Shown one piece after another: positions 36,658 to 47,074 of a stretch of 64,000 nucleotides of DNA. The notes under the pieces are model-generated. The model did no database searches, was not told where the DNA came from, and saw only the letters and a list, made by a program, of their open reading frames with translations. The position numbers and the translations under genes are program-made. Positions within the stretch are counted from its first letter, which is position 1; each line of letters begins with the position of its first letter. The stretch lies in the NCBI RefSeq assembly GCF_001642955.1, contig NZ_LWSK01000001.1, positions 124,001 to 188,000 on the forward strand, written 5' to 3'. The stretch comes from Rubripirellula obstinata (GTDB lineage: Bacteria; Planctomycetota; Planctomycetia; Pirellulales; Pirellulaceae).

Positions 36658-37476
36658 CTAACGACGACGCATTACGTAAACGACATCCTCAGTCGAAGCG
36701 TCCACGGTGATGGGCTCGTCGATTTCATAAGCAAAATCGTAGGTCGCGACGACGTCCCAGCACTCGCTCGATCGAATCAGCCGGTTCATCTGTGCCGGCG
36801 TGTAGCTTCGCAGCACGAGTTCATCGACGATCCGCAGGCTTTGCGAGGGGCGATGAACGTCAAAGTAGATTCCAAAACGCTCAACCCGGCTTTTGGCATC
36901 TCTTGAATTGGTCCACATGTGAGTGTTGATCGATAGATGACCTCGCCGCGCGGACCACGATTCAGTTTCGCTGGGCGGGACAGTGGTTGGCGTTAAATGC
37001 ACTCCCAACAAATAGATGCCGCCTTTGCGAACTGCTTCGCCCATCGATTGCAGGTGACCGCGAGCCGCTTTCTCGGTCCCAAGATGACGGAAGCTGTTGA
37101 TGGTATTGAACGCGATGTCGTACTTGCGGCGGACTTTAAAATCAGCCATGTCGGCCACAAACGCGGTCTCCGGAAATCCTTTTCGTTTTAGCCTGGCGTT
37201 ACAGAAATCAACTGCATTGGGATTCAGGTCCAATCCAGCGACGTCGAAGCCGCGTTTGGCTAACCAAAACAGCAATCGTCCCGTCCCGCACGCCGGCTCG
37301 AACATTCGCCTGGGGGCTCGAGTCAGGTAAGCTTCACCGCAAGCCAGAATGAACTTGATCTCCGCAGCACAATCAGCCCCAAAAACCAAATCATAGAACT
37401 TTGGATGGTCATAGATCGATTCGTCAACAACGGGCCAGGCACAGGCGGTGGGTGGATGGCTGGAATTCTGATTCAT
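36658..37476 (-). CDS. Class I SAM-dependent methyltransferase
   Basis: A 272-residue Rossmann-fold methyltransferase. SAM motif I is MFEPACGTGRLLFWLAKRGF at about residues 58-77, motif II has the acidic strand end in VAGLDLNP (about 79-86), and FVADMADFKV lies before the motif III/IV stretch YDIAFNTINSF. The wider form resembles methyltransferases acting on small molecules. Its ATG (37476) overlaps the stop of the DinB gene (ATGA), so the two are translated together. Substrate not known. Confidence 0.9.
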   Translation of the reverse strand: MNQNSSHPPTACAWPVVDESIYDHPKFYDLVFGADCAAEIKFILACGEAYLTRAPRRMFEPACGTGRLLFWLAKRGFDVAGLDLNPNAVDFCNARLKRKGFPETAFVADMADFKVRRKYDIAFNTINSFRHLGTEKAARGHLQSMGEAVRKGGIYLLGVHLTPTTVPPSETESWSARRGHLSINTHMWTNSRDAKSRVERFGIYFDVHRPSQSLRIVDELVLRSYTPAQMNRLIRSSECWDVVATYDFAYEIDEPITVDASTEDVVYVMRRR

Positions 37477-38021
37477 CGAACAGGATCCAATCCCATCGCT
37501 CGACGAATGATGCCAATCTGTCCGGCGTGAATATGTTCATGCAATGGGCAAAACAAAACCGCACCCAACTTGGTCGGGTACGCCGCGTAAGGCATGTCGA
37601 TCGGCTCCAGTAATACCTCGGGCGCGACCGATTCCAGAACCGCCATCGATCGATCATGGATCGCAGCCATGCGTTCGATCAACTCATCGCTGCTGAGTTG
37701 CTTGGCCGTATCCGATGATGGCGTCGAGCCGCGTGTGTAAGCCTTTCTGAACTTGCCGGGAATCAGTTCCAGGTCCTCATCTTGTCGCCCTTGCAAGCGA
37801 AACATCAGCAAACCGTACTGACTGACCGTCAAGTGTCCGACTTGCCAAGCGATGTTGGTTGTCATCCCGCCTGGAATTTCAAACCATCGATCTTGTGGCG
37901 TCGCGTTTAGCAAACCCAATGTGTAGTCACGAGCAAAGCGGATCTGTCCGATCGCTGCTTGCAGCATGATGGTGGCGGTCGGAAGATCAGGCAGCGGTGG
38001 ATGTTCAGTTTTTTGATTCAT
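37473..38021 (-). CDS. DinB/YfiT family protein
   Basis: A 182-residue four-helix-bundle protein of the DinB superfamily, usually with a three-histidine metal site. Candidate histidines: WQVGHLTVSQYG (about residue 65) and FCPLHEHIHAGQIGIIRRAM (about 155-170). The ATG at 38021 is preceded by GGCGGG and gives the MNQKTEHPPLPDLPTATIML start. It is the first gene of a two-gene unit with the methyltransferase. DinB proteins are thought to act in thiol-dependent reactions or stress; its role here is unknown. Confidence 0.88.
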   Translation of the reverse strand: MNQKTEHPPLPDLPTATIMLQAAIGQIRFARDYTLGLLNATPQDRWFEIPGGMTTNIAWQVGHLTVSQYGLLMFRLQGRQDEDLELIPGKFRKAYTRGSTPSSDTAKQLSSDELIERMAAIHDRSMAVLESVAPEVLLEPIDMPYAAYPTKLGAVLFCPLHEHIHAGQIGIIRRAMGLDPVR

Positions 38022-38077
38022 CCCGCCGATGATACCCCATGCCAACCGCGATGGAACCGGCGGTTTACTTCGGCGGT

Positions 38078-38673
38078 TTACTTCGGCGGAAACAAGTTCG
38101 CGATGACCAGCTTGGCGTCAGGCAAACAAGCGGGACGAATGATTTCATTTTCGTCGAACGATCGCACCTCGCGAAACAGTTCGCCCTGCGGTTACCGATG
38201 CACGGTCACCATTCGGCCAGGAACATCGACCTGCCAGTATTCACCCACACCGGATTCCGCATACAGTTGCAGTTTCTCGGTCCGATCAAACCGCGAACGG
38301 GTATGACTAACTTCGATCAGTAAATGAATGTCATCGGGGCTGGGGTGTTCGTCGTGGTAGCGACGCCTTGTCACCCAAGCAATGTCCGGTTCGGGGCAAC
38401 TCATTCGATCAGGAATACGAACTGGTTTTTCTACTCGAACTGTGAACCGCCGCTAAACGCTTTCAAAACTCCACTCGTTCAAGACATCGATCGGGTCAGA
38501 GTGTTGGGCCCCTGAGGATTCATCTGCACAATCCTTCCGTGAATCAGTTCGATTTATCCAAGCGTCTGATCAAACGCCCCCGCATCAACCAGCGTTTCAA
38601 ACTGCTCGGTCGCAATCGGAACCGTCACCGGTTCAATCGAAGTCGTTCGGTCATTGGAAATCATGTTAGCCAT
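38078..38673 (-). pseudogene. Decayed Uma2-family (DUF820) endonuclease-like gene
   Basis: Read on the minus strand from ATG 38673, all parts of a Uma2 domain are recognisable but broken. The N-terminal part (TVPIATEQFETLVDAGAFDQ then TLG) hits TAA at 38556-38554 and continues IELIHGRIVQMNPQGPN. A shift of frame near 38505 then restores PIDVLNEWSFESV, with TAG at 38455-38453, and RFTVRVEKPVRIPDRMSCPE. After PDIAWV the domain runs cleanly (HLLIEVSHTRSRFDRTEKLQ, GEYWQVDV) to a TAA at 38194-38192, and beyond it reads PQGELFREVRSFDENEIIRP in frame. Three nonsense codons and one frameshift; length (about 198 codons) matches an intact family member. Uma2 paralogues are abundant in planctomycetes and cyanobacteria. 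Confidence 0.88.
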
Positions 38674-38848
38674 GTCCGCGTTCTAGTCGCCTCGGCAGCG
38701 GACAAGCAATTCAGGACGCGTTCCTGCCAACGCAAATCAGCTTTCCGGAACAGGACATGAGCCGTGATCGCGTAAGCGGCCGGGCCCAAGGAACTCGTGA
38801 CCAGCTACTCAAAAAAATTGTCCATCCTGTAAAACTGATTTTGTATGC

Positions 38849-40825
38849 CTACAAAACACGCTTGGTCGCGCTGACTGCACGCTGGTGCAAGCGGTTGGTT
38901 TGGTAGGCTTCGACTAATCGTTCTAGCATTTCGATTCGGTATTGGATGCGTTGGCCTCGCTCGGTGTCTCGCGTGCATCTTGGGTGATCGAAGACTCGGA
39001 TTTCCTGAACGGTCGGGACGATATCGATGCCGTCGCGAATCGCTGCGTCGACCGACTCGAAATGATGATGCTCGGCCAGCACGATTCGGTTGGGTTCCAG
39101 GACGAGTGTGTATCCGTAGTCGCCGTAGGCCTCGGAAAATGCACCGTCGATCGTGATCGCTTTGCCGCTGCGTTTTAGCGGCGATTCGCCGGCTTCGACT
39201 TTGACGGGAACGTGGCCGTTGACGATCAAGCCGTCGGCTGTTTCCATTCCAAATTCCGTCAACACGCGATCGCAAAAATCGACTTCGTGAATCAGTGAAA
39301 AGTACGGATCCTTGGTTTCGCGGTGCGGCGTTTTATCAGCGATGAAATCTCGCTCAAAAGTTGCGATTCGATCTTTTCCAAACAACGGACTGCGCGGGCC
39401 GCTCCACAGGTACCACAGGAAATCAAGATCAGCTTCTTCGGATCGCTCGACCGCGCGTCGCACAACCGCTTCGATCCCCTCAAACAATTCACGTCCCGCG
39501 ACCGCTTCTCCGTCAACCTTTAGTGGTAGGAAATTTCCATCGGCATCAACCGGCACGCAACCGTGAAAGATCAAACAATCGTCACGCCGCAGATACATCG
39601 AACCGTGCCCGACCATGTATTGCATTTGTTCTCGCAGTTTTTGACTGTTCAAAAATGAATGCTTCAGTCGCTTGAGACAGGCGGATTCTTCTGGCGTCAA
39701 TTCATACGGGTTCTCGGGATCGATCGTTGGAAAATGATTGTCACGCAAGTCGTAAACTTGCCCATCAATTTCAATCGTGCCGCGTTGGTGGTCGATCCGG
39801 TGCAACAGTCTTCGGTGGTCCAGTCCCCAGTGCGGATTCCGCGCAATCAATTTGCCTTCGAGTTTAAACTGCATCACCGCGGCTGCTTTTTGCATTCGCG
39901 CGACGACTTCCATCGGCCGCATACCTTCGCTTTTGGGCATGAAGAACTCGGCCGGGTCGTCTGCGTAGACGGTGCGGGCAAGGTGTTCCAGTGGAGTTAG
40001 CGGAACGCTGTAACCTTCGTCCAGTTGACCCAAGCGACGATAACGCAAAGAGACTCGCAGCACGGTGCAGATCAAAGATTCGTTGCCCAGCGACGCCCCC
40101 AGCCACAATGCATCGTGGTTGCCCCAAATGAAGGCCACGTTGGGTTGGAGACGAAGATAGTCAACGACAAGATCGCCACGCGGACCGCGATCCCAACAAT
40201 CGCCACCGATCACCAATTCGTCGACCGCCAAGTTGCGAATCGCCCGCCCGAGCAAGTGGATCAAGTGCAGCGCTCGCCCGCGACGGACCAATTCGTCCAA
40301 CATCGCTGCAATGAATTCCGGACCGCGCTCGGTCGACGGCGCGTGCATCATTTCCAGCAGCAGTTCGCTGTACTCAGCCGGGAAAAGCTTGGTGGCTAAC
40401 CGAAGGCTAAAGTTCGATACCAGATCGCGAAGTAGTTCGAGCTGTGGTGCCAGCATTCGTGCGGCATAAGCTTTCACCTCCTCGGGATGTTTCAACGTGT
40501 CTTGCATGCTTTGCGTTACTTCCGCGGGATAGAAAGTAAGCGTCAGGAACTCCGACATTTCCTCTTCGTCCATCCGTCCCGCAAACATTTCTTCGACCAA
40601 TGGCCGAAGCGTTCCCGACGCATTATTGATGACGTGCTGAAGCTTCTTGTCTTCGCCGTGAATGTCGCTGATCACGTGAACAGCACTCTTGGGCAGCGTT
40701 TGCACCGCAGCCAAACGTGTCACTTCAGCGATCGCGGAGTCAACATTGGGGTACTCCAACGAGAGCAATTCCAAGACAGAAAGATCTGCTTCGGGACGCT
40801 TGAATGACAGCGATGGATTGAGCAT
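38849..40825 (-). CDS. fbp: Class III fructose-1,6-bisphosphatase
   Basis: Dephosphorylates fructose-1,6-bisphosphate in gluconeogenesis. The 658-residue protein is of the class III (FBPase 3) type found in Firmicutes, with a metallophosphoesterase core: VHVISDIHGEDKKLQHVINN (about residue 50-70, D-I-H-G-E), IGGDCWDRGPRGD (about 205-217), FIWGNHDALWLG (about 232), and NGHVPVK (about 570). Long intervening regions agree with the family length. The start ATG at 40825 puts SVLELLSLEYPN near the N-terminus, also typical. Monocistronic; an intact gene beside the broken Uma2 gene. Confidence 0.93.
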   Translation of the reverse strand: MLNPSLSFKRPEADLSVLELLSLEYPNVDSAIAEVTRLAAVQTLPKSAVHVISDIHGEDKKLQHVINNASGTLRPLVEEMFAGRMDEEEMSEFLTLTFYPAEVTQSMQDTLKHPEEVKAYAARMLAPQLELLRDLVSNFSLRLATKLFPAEYSELLLEMMHAPSTERGPEFIAAMLDELVRRGRALHLIHLLGRAIRNLAVDELVIGGDCWDRGPRGDLVVDYLRLQPNVAFIWGNHDALWLGASLGNESLICTVLRVSLRYRRLGQLDEGYSVPLTPLEHLARTVYADDPAEFFMPKSEGMRPMEVVARMQKAAAVMQFKLEGKLIARNPHWGLDHRRLLHRIDHQRGTIEIDGQVYDLRDNHFPTIDPENPYELTPEESACLKRLKHSFLNSQKLREQMQYMVGHGSMYLRRDDCLIFHGCVPVDADGNFLPLKVDGEAVAGRELFEGIEAVVRRAVERSEEADLDFLWYLWSGPRSPLFGKDRIATFERDFIADKTPHRETKDPYFSLIHEVDFCDRVLTEFGMETADGLIVNGHVPVKVEAGESPLKRSGKAITIDGAFSEAYGDYGYTLVLEPNRIVLAEHHHFESVDAAIRDGIDIVPTVQEIRVFDHPRCTRDTERGQRIQYRIEMLERLVEAYQTNRLHQRAVSATKRVL

Positions 40826-41520
40826 TTGATTTGGCTACGGGAAAACGAATTGCTTGGACGTCGATTCAATTTGGTCTGCGACACCGTGTGAGTTTAGCTG
40901 ATCGATGGAGCAATAAGTGGTGTAGCGAAACTCGCCAAGAGTTTCGGCAACTCGGCAAAAAGTGGTGTAGCGAAACTCGCCAAGAGTTTCGGCAACTTGG
41001 CAAACCGAAAGTCTTGGCGACTTTCGCTACCAATTTCACCGCCGCTCATTGTTCCGACGGTCCTTCGGAACTGTCCCGAAACAAGTTCCGTATTTGGCGA
41101 AGTTTTTGACAACTCTCGGTGAACGCCAGCAATTACCTCGACCGCGCAGCGGGAGGAGGTCGGACGTTTCAGCGGCCGGAAGGGGGCGAGCGTTGATGAT
41201 CGCAAACCCTCTCCCTCGCTTTGGCTCGACCTTTCCCGCAGGGCGGGAGAGGTGAAATTACGCGTAAAACGCCCGTTTTCAAAACAGTGAACGCCACCAA
41301 GTGGTCGGCTTGGGAATCACGATTTGATCAGCATTCGTCTGGTTCTGGAACAGTTTGATGATGGCAAAAGATGGATGGACAAAAAATGAAAATAGAGGGG
41401 ATACAAATGAAGAACGGGTTTCCATTTTTTGCCAAATTGCGACGTCTATTCCCGGTCATTGGTGGCGTTCACCGAGAAGTGTCGCAAAGTTAAATCGTAA
41501 TTTTCAGCCGTCTCATGCCG
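40826..41520. repeat. 695-bp intergenic region with tandem and dispersed repeats
   Basis: 40915-41004 is a 45-bp direct duplication (aagtggtgtagcgaaactcg then ccaagagtttcggcaact), each unit with a gaaactc/gagtttc stem; a third, altered piece follows to about 41030. 41067-41105 is an element also found at 46756, 48148 and 62183 (ggaactgtcccgaaacaagt then tccg). 41220-41300 and 41464-41490 match 3920-4015 (ttttcaaaacagtgaacgcc and ggcgttcaccgagaagtgtcg). No gene is evident. Confidence 0.7.
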
Positions 41521-44500
41521 CTAATTTCCAAATGCCGAACGGAAAGCGGCGAAGTCGGTCAGGCTGACTTCGCCATCGCGGTCGGCGTCTAAGCCTCCGA
41601 CTAAATCCTCTTGACCAAAGACGCTTCGGAAGGCGGCAAAGTCGGTCAGTCCCACGGTACCGTCTCCATCTGCATCGCCGTAATCGCGGAAAAAACTGTC
41701 TACGCGATTGGCGGTGTTTCCAAAACCATCAAACCGATATCGCAATTCATAGGTTCCATCGGCAAGCGTGCTGGCGAGATCGGAATCGATTCCATTAATT
41801 ACTGAGTCGCCTGCGGTGAACGTCAACGTCGCAGTCGTTTTGCCACCTCCGTTGTCCGTATCAACCAACAGGCCACTGACGATTTCATTGGTTCGCGTAT
41901 TTGTTAGTTCAAAGTTACTGGCATCAAGCGTAACGATCGAATCGAAGTTCACGGTGATGGAGGTGACTTCCGATCGCGTCGGTCGGCCCGCGTTGATTTC
42001 GATCGAATCGACGTTCGGTGCCGAATTCACGCTGCCGGGCGTGGGAGCAGCGGCCTGCCAACTTCCCGCGAAAGCACCCAGCGTTGATGGGCCGATTCGG
42101 TTGAGGGAATTGCCCGAACCGTCTGCGGAGACTGGCCAAGGAGCCAAGTCGTCGTAGACCAATTCATCAACATTGACGTTTGGCTGAATCATTGGATCAT
42201 CCATTGGCGGATCATCGGGCGATTGCAGTTTGACCAGGCCGTTGCTGTTGGAGAGCGAACCCGTGAATGGACCGAGTAGCGTCACACCACCACCGGTAAT
42301 GCCGTAATGATTGTTGAATGCGGTCACGTCGCTGGTGTTGCTCGGTTCAAAAGGAACGATGACCAAACTCTGGCCCGCTGCAATCGATTGCCCCTCAGCG
42401 AAATTGAAGTCGCCTTCTCCACGAAGTCTCCAGTTCGACAAGTCGATCGTGCCATCGGTCCAATTGGTGACCTCGATAAATTCCAGGTTGTCTTCGTCGG
42501 CGGCATCGGGGTGATACTGGATTTCACTAATCACGACGTCCGAAAAAGCGAACGCGCCGTTGGTCATTCCCAGGCTAGGTTGGTGCAATGGGACCAACCG
42601 CGAACCGTCGGGCGTGCGTCCCAAAGACACGCCGTTAAAGGTTGCGCCGAATTCGACCGCGTCTTCGATTCGAGTGACGACGCCACCGGACGCTTGAGAC
42701 AAGTAAACCTGATCACCTTCGGCGGCATTGAGCCCAAAGCTAACCTGCCCAGGCAGGGCGGGATCGAGATTAAAGTCGCCTGCATCAAAGACGACCAAAG
42801 CACCAGGTTGCAGCGCCGGCATCGTTGGGATCCGATACTTCAATAGATTCTCGCTCGAATCGCTCAACCACCAACCACTGATGTTGATCGGCTGATCGCT
42901 GGAGTTGCGTAGTTCAATCGAATCGGATTGAGGCGGGTCGGTATGCGCAAGGATCTCGTTGACAACGATTCCCCGCGGAGCCACTGATGCGCTGCCGGGG
43001 GTTCCGCCAAACACGCCGCTGGCGGTCCAGCGATAGGGCTTGTCCAGTTCCGCGGCGGGCGTGTTCAAAGGATCGGTCAGCGAGAGCGTGCCACCGTTGC
43101 CGTCGGCGGCAAATGGCCAGGGATCACTGTCGCGATAATCAACGGACATGATCACGTTATTGGCTGAATCGATGACCTCGATTTCTTCGCCACTGTTGTT
43201 CAAGGCACCTTCCCAGACGCCTAGCACAAGGATCGGACCGCTGCCGGATCCAGCGTAACGAGCTGAGAAACCATCAGCGTCTTCGACCACGACTGCACGT
43301 TGCCCCGGAGCGAGCACGGTATCACCGAAGTCAAAACGAACGGCGTCCGATAGACTTAATCCCGACAGCGCGATCGACTCAGTGGCCGAGACATTCATGA
43401 CTTCAATAAAGTCTTCTACATCGTCTCCGCCATCGTTGTAATTAATTTCGGTGATCCGAAAATTCGTCGCGTCGGCGGGTTCGCCGGCCACGACAAAATC
43501 AGACGATTGCAGGGCCGACCATTGGGCACCCGCATCGCGTGCGCGGGTGCGAATTTGAACTGATTGATTCAGCACGATTGGATCGCTCTGGAACGCCGAC
43601 GCCACCCCCAACAACCTAGCATCGAAACTCAAGTCGCTGCTGGTGACCGGTCCGGTGCGTTGACCGTTGACGACACTGCGGATCTGATGCACTTCGATCG
43701 CAAGAACATTGTTGCCGACCACCAACAGGTTCGGATTCAGCGGAATGTTGATAAACGAATTGCCGTCGTTGCCAGCCGGACCGCTGGCGCTGGTGGAATA
43801 GCTAATCGCGCCGCTTGGCATGTTGATGCGATCGGCCTCGACACCATTCAAGTAGACCACGGCTCCATCGTCGACCTTTAACTGCAACGTTAGCGCGTCG
43901 AAGTCATTGGAGAGCGTGAAGGTTTTGCGGAAATAGGATGTTGGATGTTTGTCTTGTTGATTGGAGCCATACGAAATCTCCGTCGCCTCATCGGATTCGC
44001 CGTACCCAAGTTCGGCGTCGCCTTCGCTCCATCCTGAATCATTAAAACTGGATGATCGCCATGCGGTCCCCAGGTCGGTTCCGGTGTCGTCGTACTTCCA
44101 CGATTCGCCGTCATCGATCAGTGTTCGTTGACCCGCGATCCCGTTGAATTTGATCGCGTTTGGACTAACACCGCCGCCGGGAAGACGTGGGTCGGAGCCA
44201 TCGGTCGTGTAATAGATCTCACCGGCTTCGGCGGCGAACGTTAGTTCGCTGCCAGCAGCGGCCGCGCCGCCGGCTTGGACATTGGAATTGATCAGCGTTT
44301 GAGGCGCATCGATGCTGGGGAAGAATCCAAGGTTTTCGTATGCGTCCAGGACAATGCCTGAACGAGCTGGGAAGTAAGTATTGATCAACCGGTCGATCTC
44401 GGGCGTCCAATGGCCGCCCTTGGTGTACGGCTGCGACTCGCGGTTATCACCCCAGCGAGCGGATTCGGCAACGATGGCGTCTTCCAATTCAGCCACACGC

Positions 44501-46410
44501 GCATTCCATCTCGTTTCGGTGGCCGACGGTGTTAGCGCTCCGCCTTCGGAAAAGTGCAGGTGCAATCGGTCGCCAAAGCGGACAATGAATTCTGGAATGT
44601 CTGAAAGGTCAGCCAGCATGCGGGTCGCGTCAGTGATCGTTCCGGGCAGTTTCGCATTGACGCCTTCCAACGTCCGCTCGCTATCCCAGGAATACATCCG
44701 CCACTTGGCACCGTCTAACCCGCCCCCCGCGGCCCGCCAATTGCCGTTGAATTTCAGGTCATCATTGCCGCCGTAGGCATTGATGATCGTCCAGTCGATG
44801 AAATTATCGACGTCCAAACGATTGGTCACTTCGGTCCAATTGCCAGCCGCTGCTGCGGCCTTCAGTGCATTGAAAGATGCGATCGTCCCATCGACTGGCG
44901 ATCCACCGTTGAGTGCATCGATGCGATCATCGTCGCCACCATGGTACTCGGCATAGTGCGACGCATCTGCTCTTTCGTGAACGTTGTAAACGCCCCAATA
45001 CAAACCATTCAAATACAGGTTCGCATAGGACCCGCGTCCGCCATCATCATTGCCCATTGCAATCATCGAATCGCGAATGAATTGATCGCGAATCAACGTC
45101 CCGCGATCGCGTTGATTTGAATCGCGGTGGATCCACGAATTGTTGTACATCGCCCGCAATTGAAGGCTGTTAAATTCGGTGACCGGCGAATCGGCAAACA
45201 GCGGATAATCAAGTCGCGATGCACCGTAGATCGACCGAAATCGAAGACTCATCGAATGCTTGGCCGAAGCCGAAGGATTACGACTCGCACCGCCGGCGAT
45301 TTTGAGACCGGCATCGACCTGGAATCCGGACTCTCCGTCCGCCAAAATCCACTCCACCGACGTCGCAACCTCGATCGTGTCATCTTGTGGGTTACTGTAG
45401 ATGCCGGCTGGGCCAAAGATATTGTCGACATCCGAGGTCAGCGACAACGTCGGCAGTGATTCCAATGCCGCCAGGACATCGGCGCGGCCGGTCGGGTTTC
45501 CTGGGCCAGCGATCTCTGGATCGATTTCATAATCAATAAACCTCGGTAGACCCGTGGTGGGAAAACCCGCTGGGGCGGAGGGCTGATCGACAACGTCGTT
45601 CAAGTAGAAATACGACTGAGTATCAACGTTGGTTTCTAGCAGACCGTTCTTGAACGCCGCGGCACGCAAGACTGTCGTTGTATTAATCGGGACCGAAGCC
45701 GTCGGCGCGGTGTTGGCACCGACGAATACCGCCGTTCCGTTGGACAGCGTCGGCTCACTGCCGTCGGTGGTGTAAACCAGCGTCGCACCCTCGGTCGCCG
45801 AAGTCACGTCCACGACAATTGGCGAGGTGTAGAACCCACGGTCCAAGCTAAAGGTTGTGTCTTCGACGAATCCTTCCACGCCAATTCCGTTTGCTGTGCG
45901 CGGCGTTGGTGTGACGAAGTAGCGATTCGTATTTCCTGATGAATCGATCCCAAACGAAATGTCACGTTGCTGATCAGGATAGTCGCTGGTTGCCGACCCA
46001 AACTCGTTGGCGACCTGGCCACCGGGTTGAACCAGCGCCAAGTACTCGCCGCCGGCGCTGAGTCTGAAATTGGTATGCAGTTCGCCGGTTGAAGGTTCGG
46101 GCACACCATCACCGGAGGCAAACACAACCAGGAAATCACCTGCCGCTAATTCTGATTCCGGTGTGTCAGGAAACGTCCACTGATCCAATTCATCGGGATC
46201 GTCGGTCAACGACCAGCCCTGCAAGTCGCCCGCGGTGCTACCAACGTTCCGAATCTCGATCCAATCCGAAGACCGACTGTAGGCGTCGAGCAAGGAAGAG
46301 CCGTTGGAAGCAACAAACTCGGTGATTAGAAAGTCGGCCGCCAGTAACTGGCGTTTCTCGAGCGATTCCAGGCGGTTAAGACGTGACTTCGTTTTACGCG
46401 AGCGTGGCAT
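41521..46410 (-). CDS. Giant surface protein: LEPR-XLL, lamin-tail, CotH and dockerin domains
   Basis: A 1629-residue putative secreted/surface protein. The N-terminus MPRSRKTKSRLNRLESLEKR followed by QLLAADFLITEF is a LEPR-XLL-type signal that in planctomycetes marks large exported proteins. Lamin-tail domains (LTD: WIEIRNVGSTAGDLQGWSL at about 51; similar blocks at about 1150-1240, 1280-1330 and 1420-1470) alternate with a chitobiase/hexosaminidase-type C-terminal-like beta domain (GATLVYTTDGSEPTLSNG and GEIYYTTDGSDPRLPGGG). A CotH kinase-like region spans about 330-720. The C-terminal EF-hand-like pair GDADGDGTVGLTDFAAFRSVFG and DADRDGEVSLTDFAAFR is a dockerin type I. Suggests extracellular matrix attachment; the CotH activity and the partner cohesin are not proven. 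Confidence 0.88.
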   Translation of the reverse strand: MPRSRKTKSRLNRLESLEKRQLLAADFLITEFVASNGSSLLDAYSRSSDWIEIRNVGSTAGDLQGWSLTDDPDELDQWTFPDTPESELAAGDFLVVFASGDGVPEPSTGELHTNFRLSAGGEYLALVQPGGQVANEFGSATSDYPDQQRDISFGIDSSGNTNRYFVTPTPRTANGIGVEGFVEDTTFSLDRGFYTSPIVVDVTSATEGATLVYTTDGSEPTLSNGTAVFVGANTAPTASVPINTTTVLRAAAFKNGLLETNVDTQSYFYLNDVVDQPSAPAGFPTTGLPRFIDYEIDPEIAGPGNPTGRADVLAALESLPTLSLTSDVDNIFGPAGIYSNPQDDTIEVATSVEWILADGESGFQVDAGLKIAGGASRNPSASAKHSMSLRFRSIYGASRLDYPLFADSPVTEFNSLQLRAMYNNSWIHRDSNQRDRGTLIRDQFIRDSMIAMGNDDGGRGSYANLYLNGLYWGVYNVHERADASHYAEYHGGDDDRIDALNGGSPVDGTIASFNALKAAAAAGNWTEVTNRLDVDNFIDWTIINAYGGNDDLKFNGNWRAAGGGLDGAKWRMYSWDSERTLEGVNAKLPGTITDATRMLADLSDIPEFIVRFGDRLHLHFSEGGALTPSATETRWNARVAELEDAIVAESARWGDNRESQPYTKGGHWTPEIDRLINTYFPARSGIVLDAYENLGFFPSIDAPQTLINSNVQAGGAAAAGSELTFAAEAGEIYYTTDGSDPRLPGGGVSPNAIKFNGIAGQRTLIDDGESWKYDDTGTDLGTAWRSSSFNDSGWSEGDAELGYGESDEATEISYGSNQQDKHPTSYFRKTFTLSNDFDALTLQLKVDDGAVVYLNGVEADRINMPSGAISYSTSASGPAGNDGNSFINIPLNPNLLVVGNNVLAIEVHQIRSVVNGQRTGPVTSSDLSFDARLLGVASAFQSDPIVLNQSVQIRTRARDAGAQWSALQSSDFVVAGEPADATNFRITEINYNDGGDDVEDFIEVMNVSATESIALSGLSLSDAVRFDFGDTVLAPGQRAVVVEDADGFSARYAGSGSGPILVLGVWEGALNNSGEEIEVIDSANNVIMSVDYRDSDPWPFAADGNGGTLSLTDPLNTPAAELDKPYRWTASGVFGGTPGSASVAPRGIVVNEILAHTDPPQSDSIELRNSSDQPINISGWWLSDSSENLLKYRIPTMPALQPGALVVFDAGDFNLDPALPGQVSFGLNAAEGDQVYLSQASGGVVTRIEDAVEFGATFNGVSLGRTPDGSRLVPLHQPSLGMTNGAFAFSDVVISEIQYHPDAADEDNLEFIEVTNWTDGTIDLSNWRLRGEGDFNFAEGQSIAAGQSLVIVPFEPSNTSDVTAFNNHYGITGGGVTLLGPFTGSLSNSNGLVKLQSPDDPPMDDPMIQPNVNVDELVYDDLAPWPVSADGSGNSLNRIGPSTLGAFAGSWQAAAPTPGSVNSAPNVDSIEINAGRPTRSEVTSITVNFDSIVTLDASNFELTNTRTNEIVSGLLVDTDNGGGKTTATLTFTAGDSVINGIDSDLASTLADGTYELRYRFDGFGNTANRVDSFFRDYGDADGDGTVGLTDFAAFRSVFGQEDLVGGLDADRDGEVSLTDFAAFRSAFGN

Positions 46411-46796
46411 GTGTTCCCTGGAAGAGGAGGTGTGTTGTTTCGTTAAAGAAATTAACTCGAAATGACTTCATGAGAATTAGATTGAATCAAATCCCAACCC
46501 GAACGCGCCAGCGAAGGATTTCCGCGTCAAACAACATCCCTCGATCACGCGTTCGGGTTGGGGAATCGGGAAGTTGTTTCTGGGCAGTTTCGAAGCAGGA
46601 CTCGATCAGTGTTCTTTGAACGAAGCATCAGGCAAAAAGTTCTCAATCCCAAGACTGGAAATCACAACAAATGAGTCACGTGCCAATCAAGAAAGAGCGA
46701 TGATCGACCGGTATTCCATGAGAGACGATCACATGGCTGGCAGACCGTATTGGAGGGACTGTCCTGAAACGAGTTCCGTCTTTGGCGAAATCTTCT

Positions 46797-46890
46797 GTAG
46801 CTGGGCCCGCCCCAGGGTTTAGTACCTATTCAGTCGGGTGCAGCTAATGACGGACTGAGCAGGTACTGAACCCTCGCGGGCCCAGTTACG
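46797..46890. repeat. GGGCCCGCCAGGGTTTAGT inverted repeat, copy 5 (variant)
   Basis: Left arm gtagctgggcccgccccagg then gtttagtacct; right arm aggtactgaaccctcgcggg then cccagttac. The core GATCCCGCC of other copies is GGGCCCGCC here and in the copies at 48179 and 62228, defining a subfamily. It is directly preceded by the tgtcctgaaac element in the same order as at 48148 and 62183. Confidence 0.85.
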
Positions 46891-47074
46891 GGAAAACCGG
46901 GAAGTCATTGTCGGCCAGCCCCTTAGTTAAGCGAAAACCGGCGACATAACCCGTAGCGATATGTCGCTCCGCTCAGACGAGCAAGCCAATAATAACCCGC
47001 GGCGTAAGCGGGGGATCTGCGTTTATCCCTCGCTTACGCCGCCGGTTACCATTGCCGGGCGCGTCCGCGCAACG

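Noticed and set aside
38539-38760. 73-codon plus-strand frame
   Set aside because: It is the complement of the N-terminal part of the decayed Uma2 gene.
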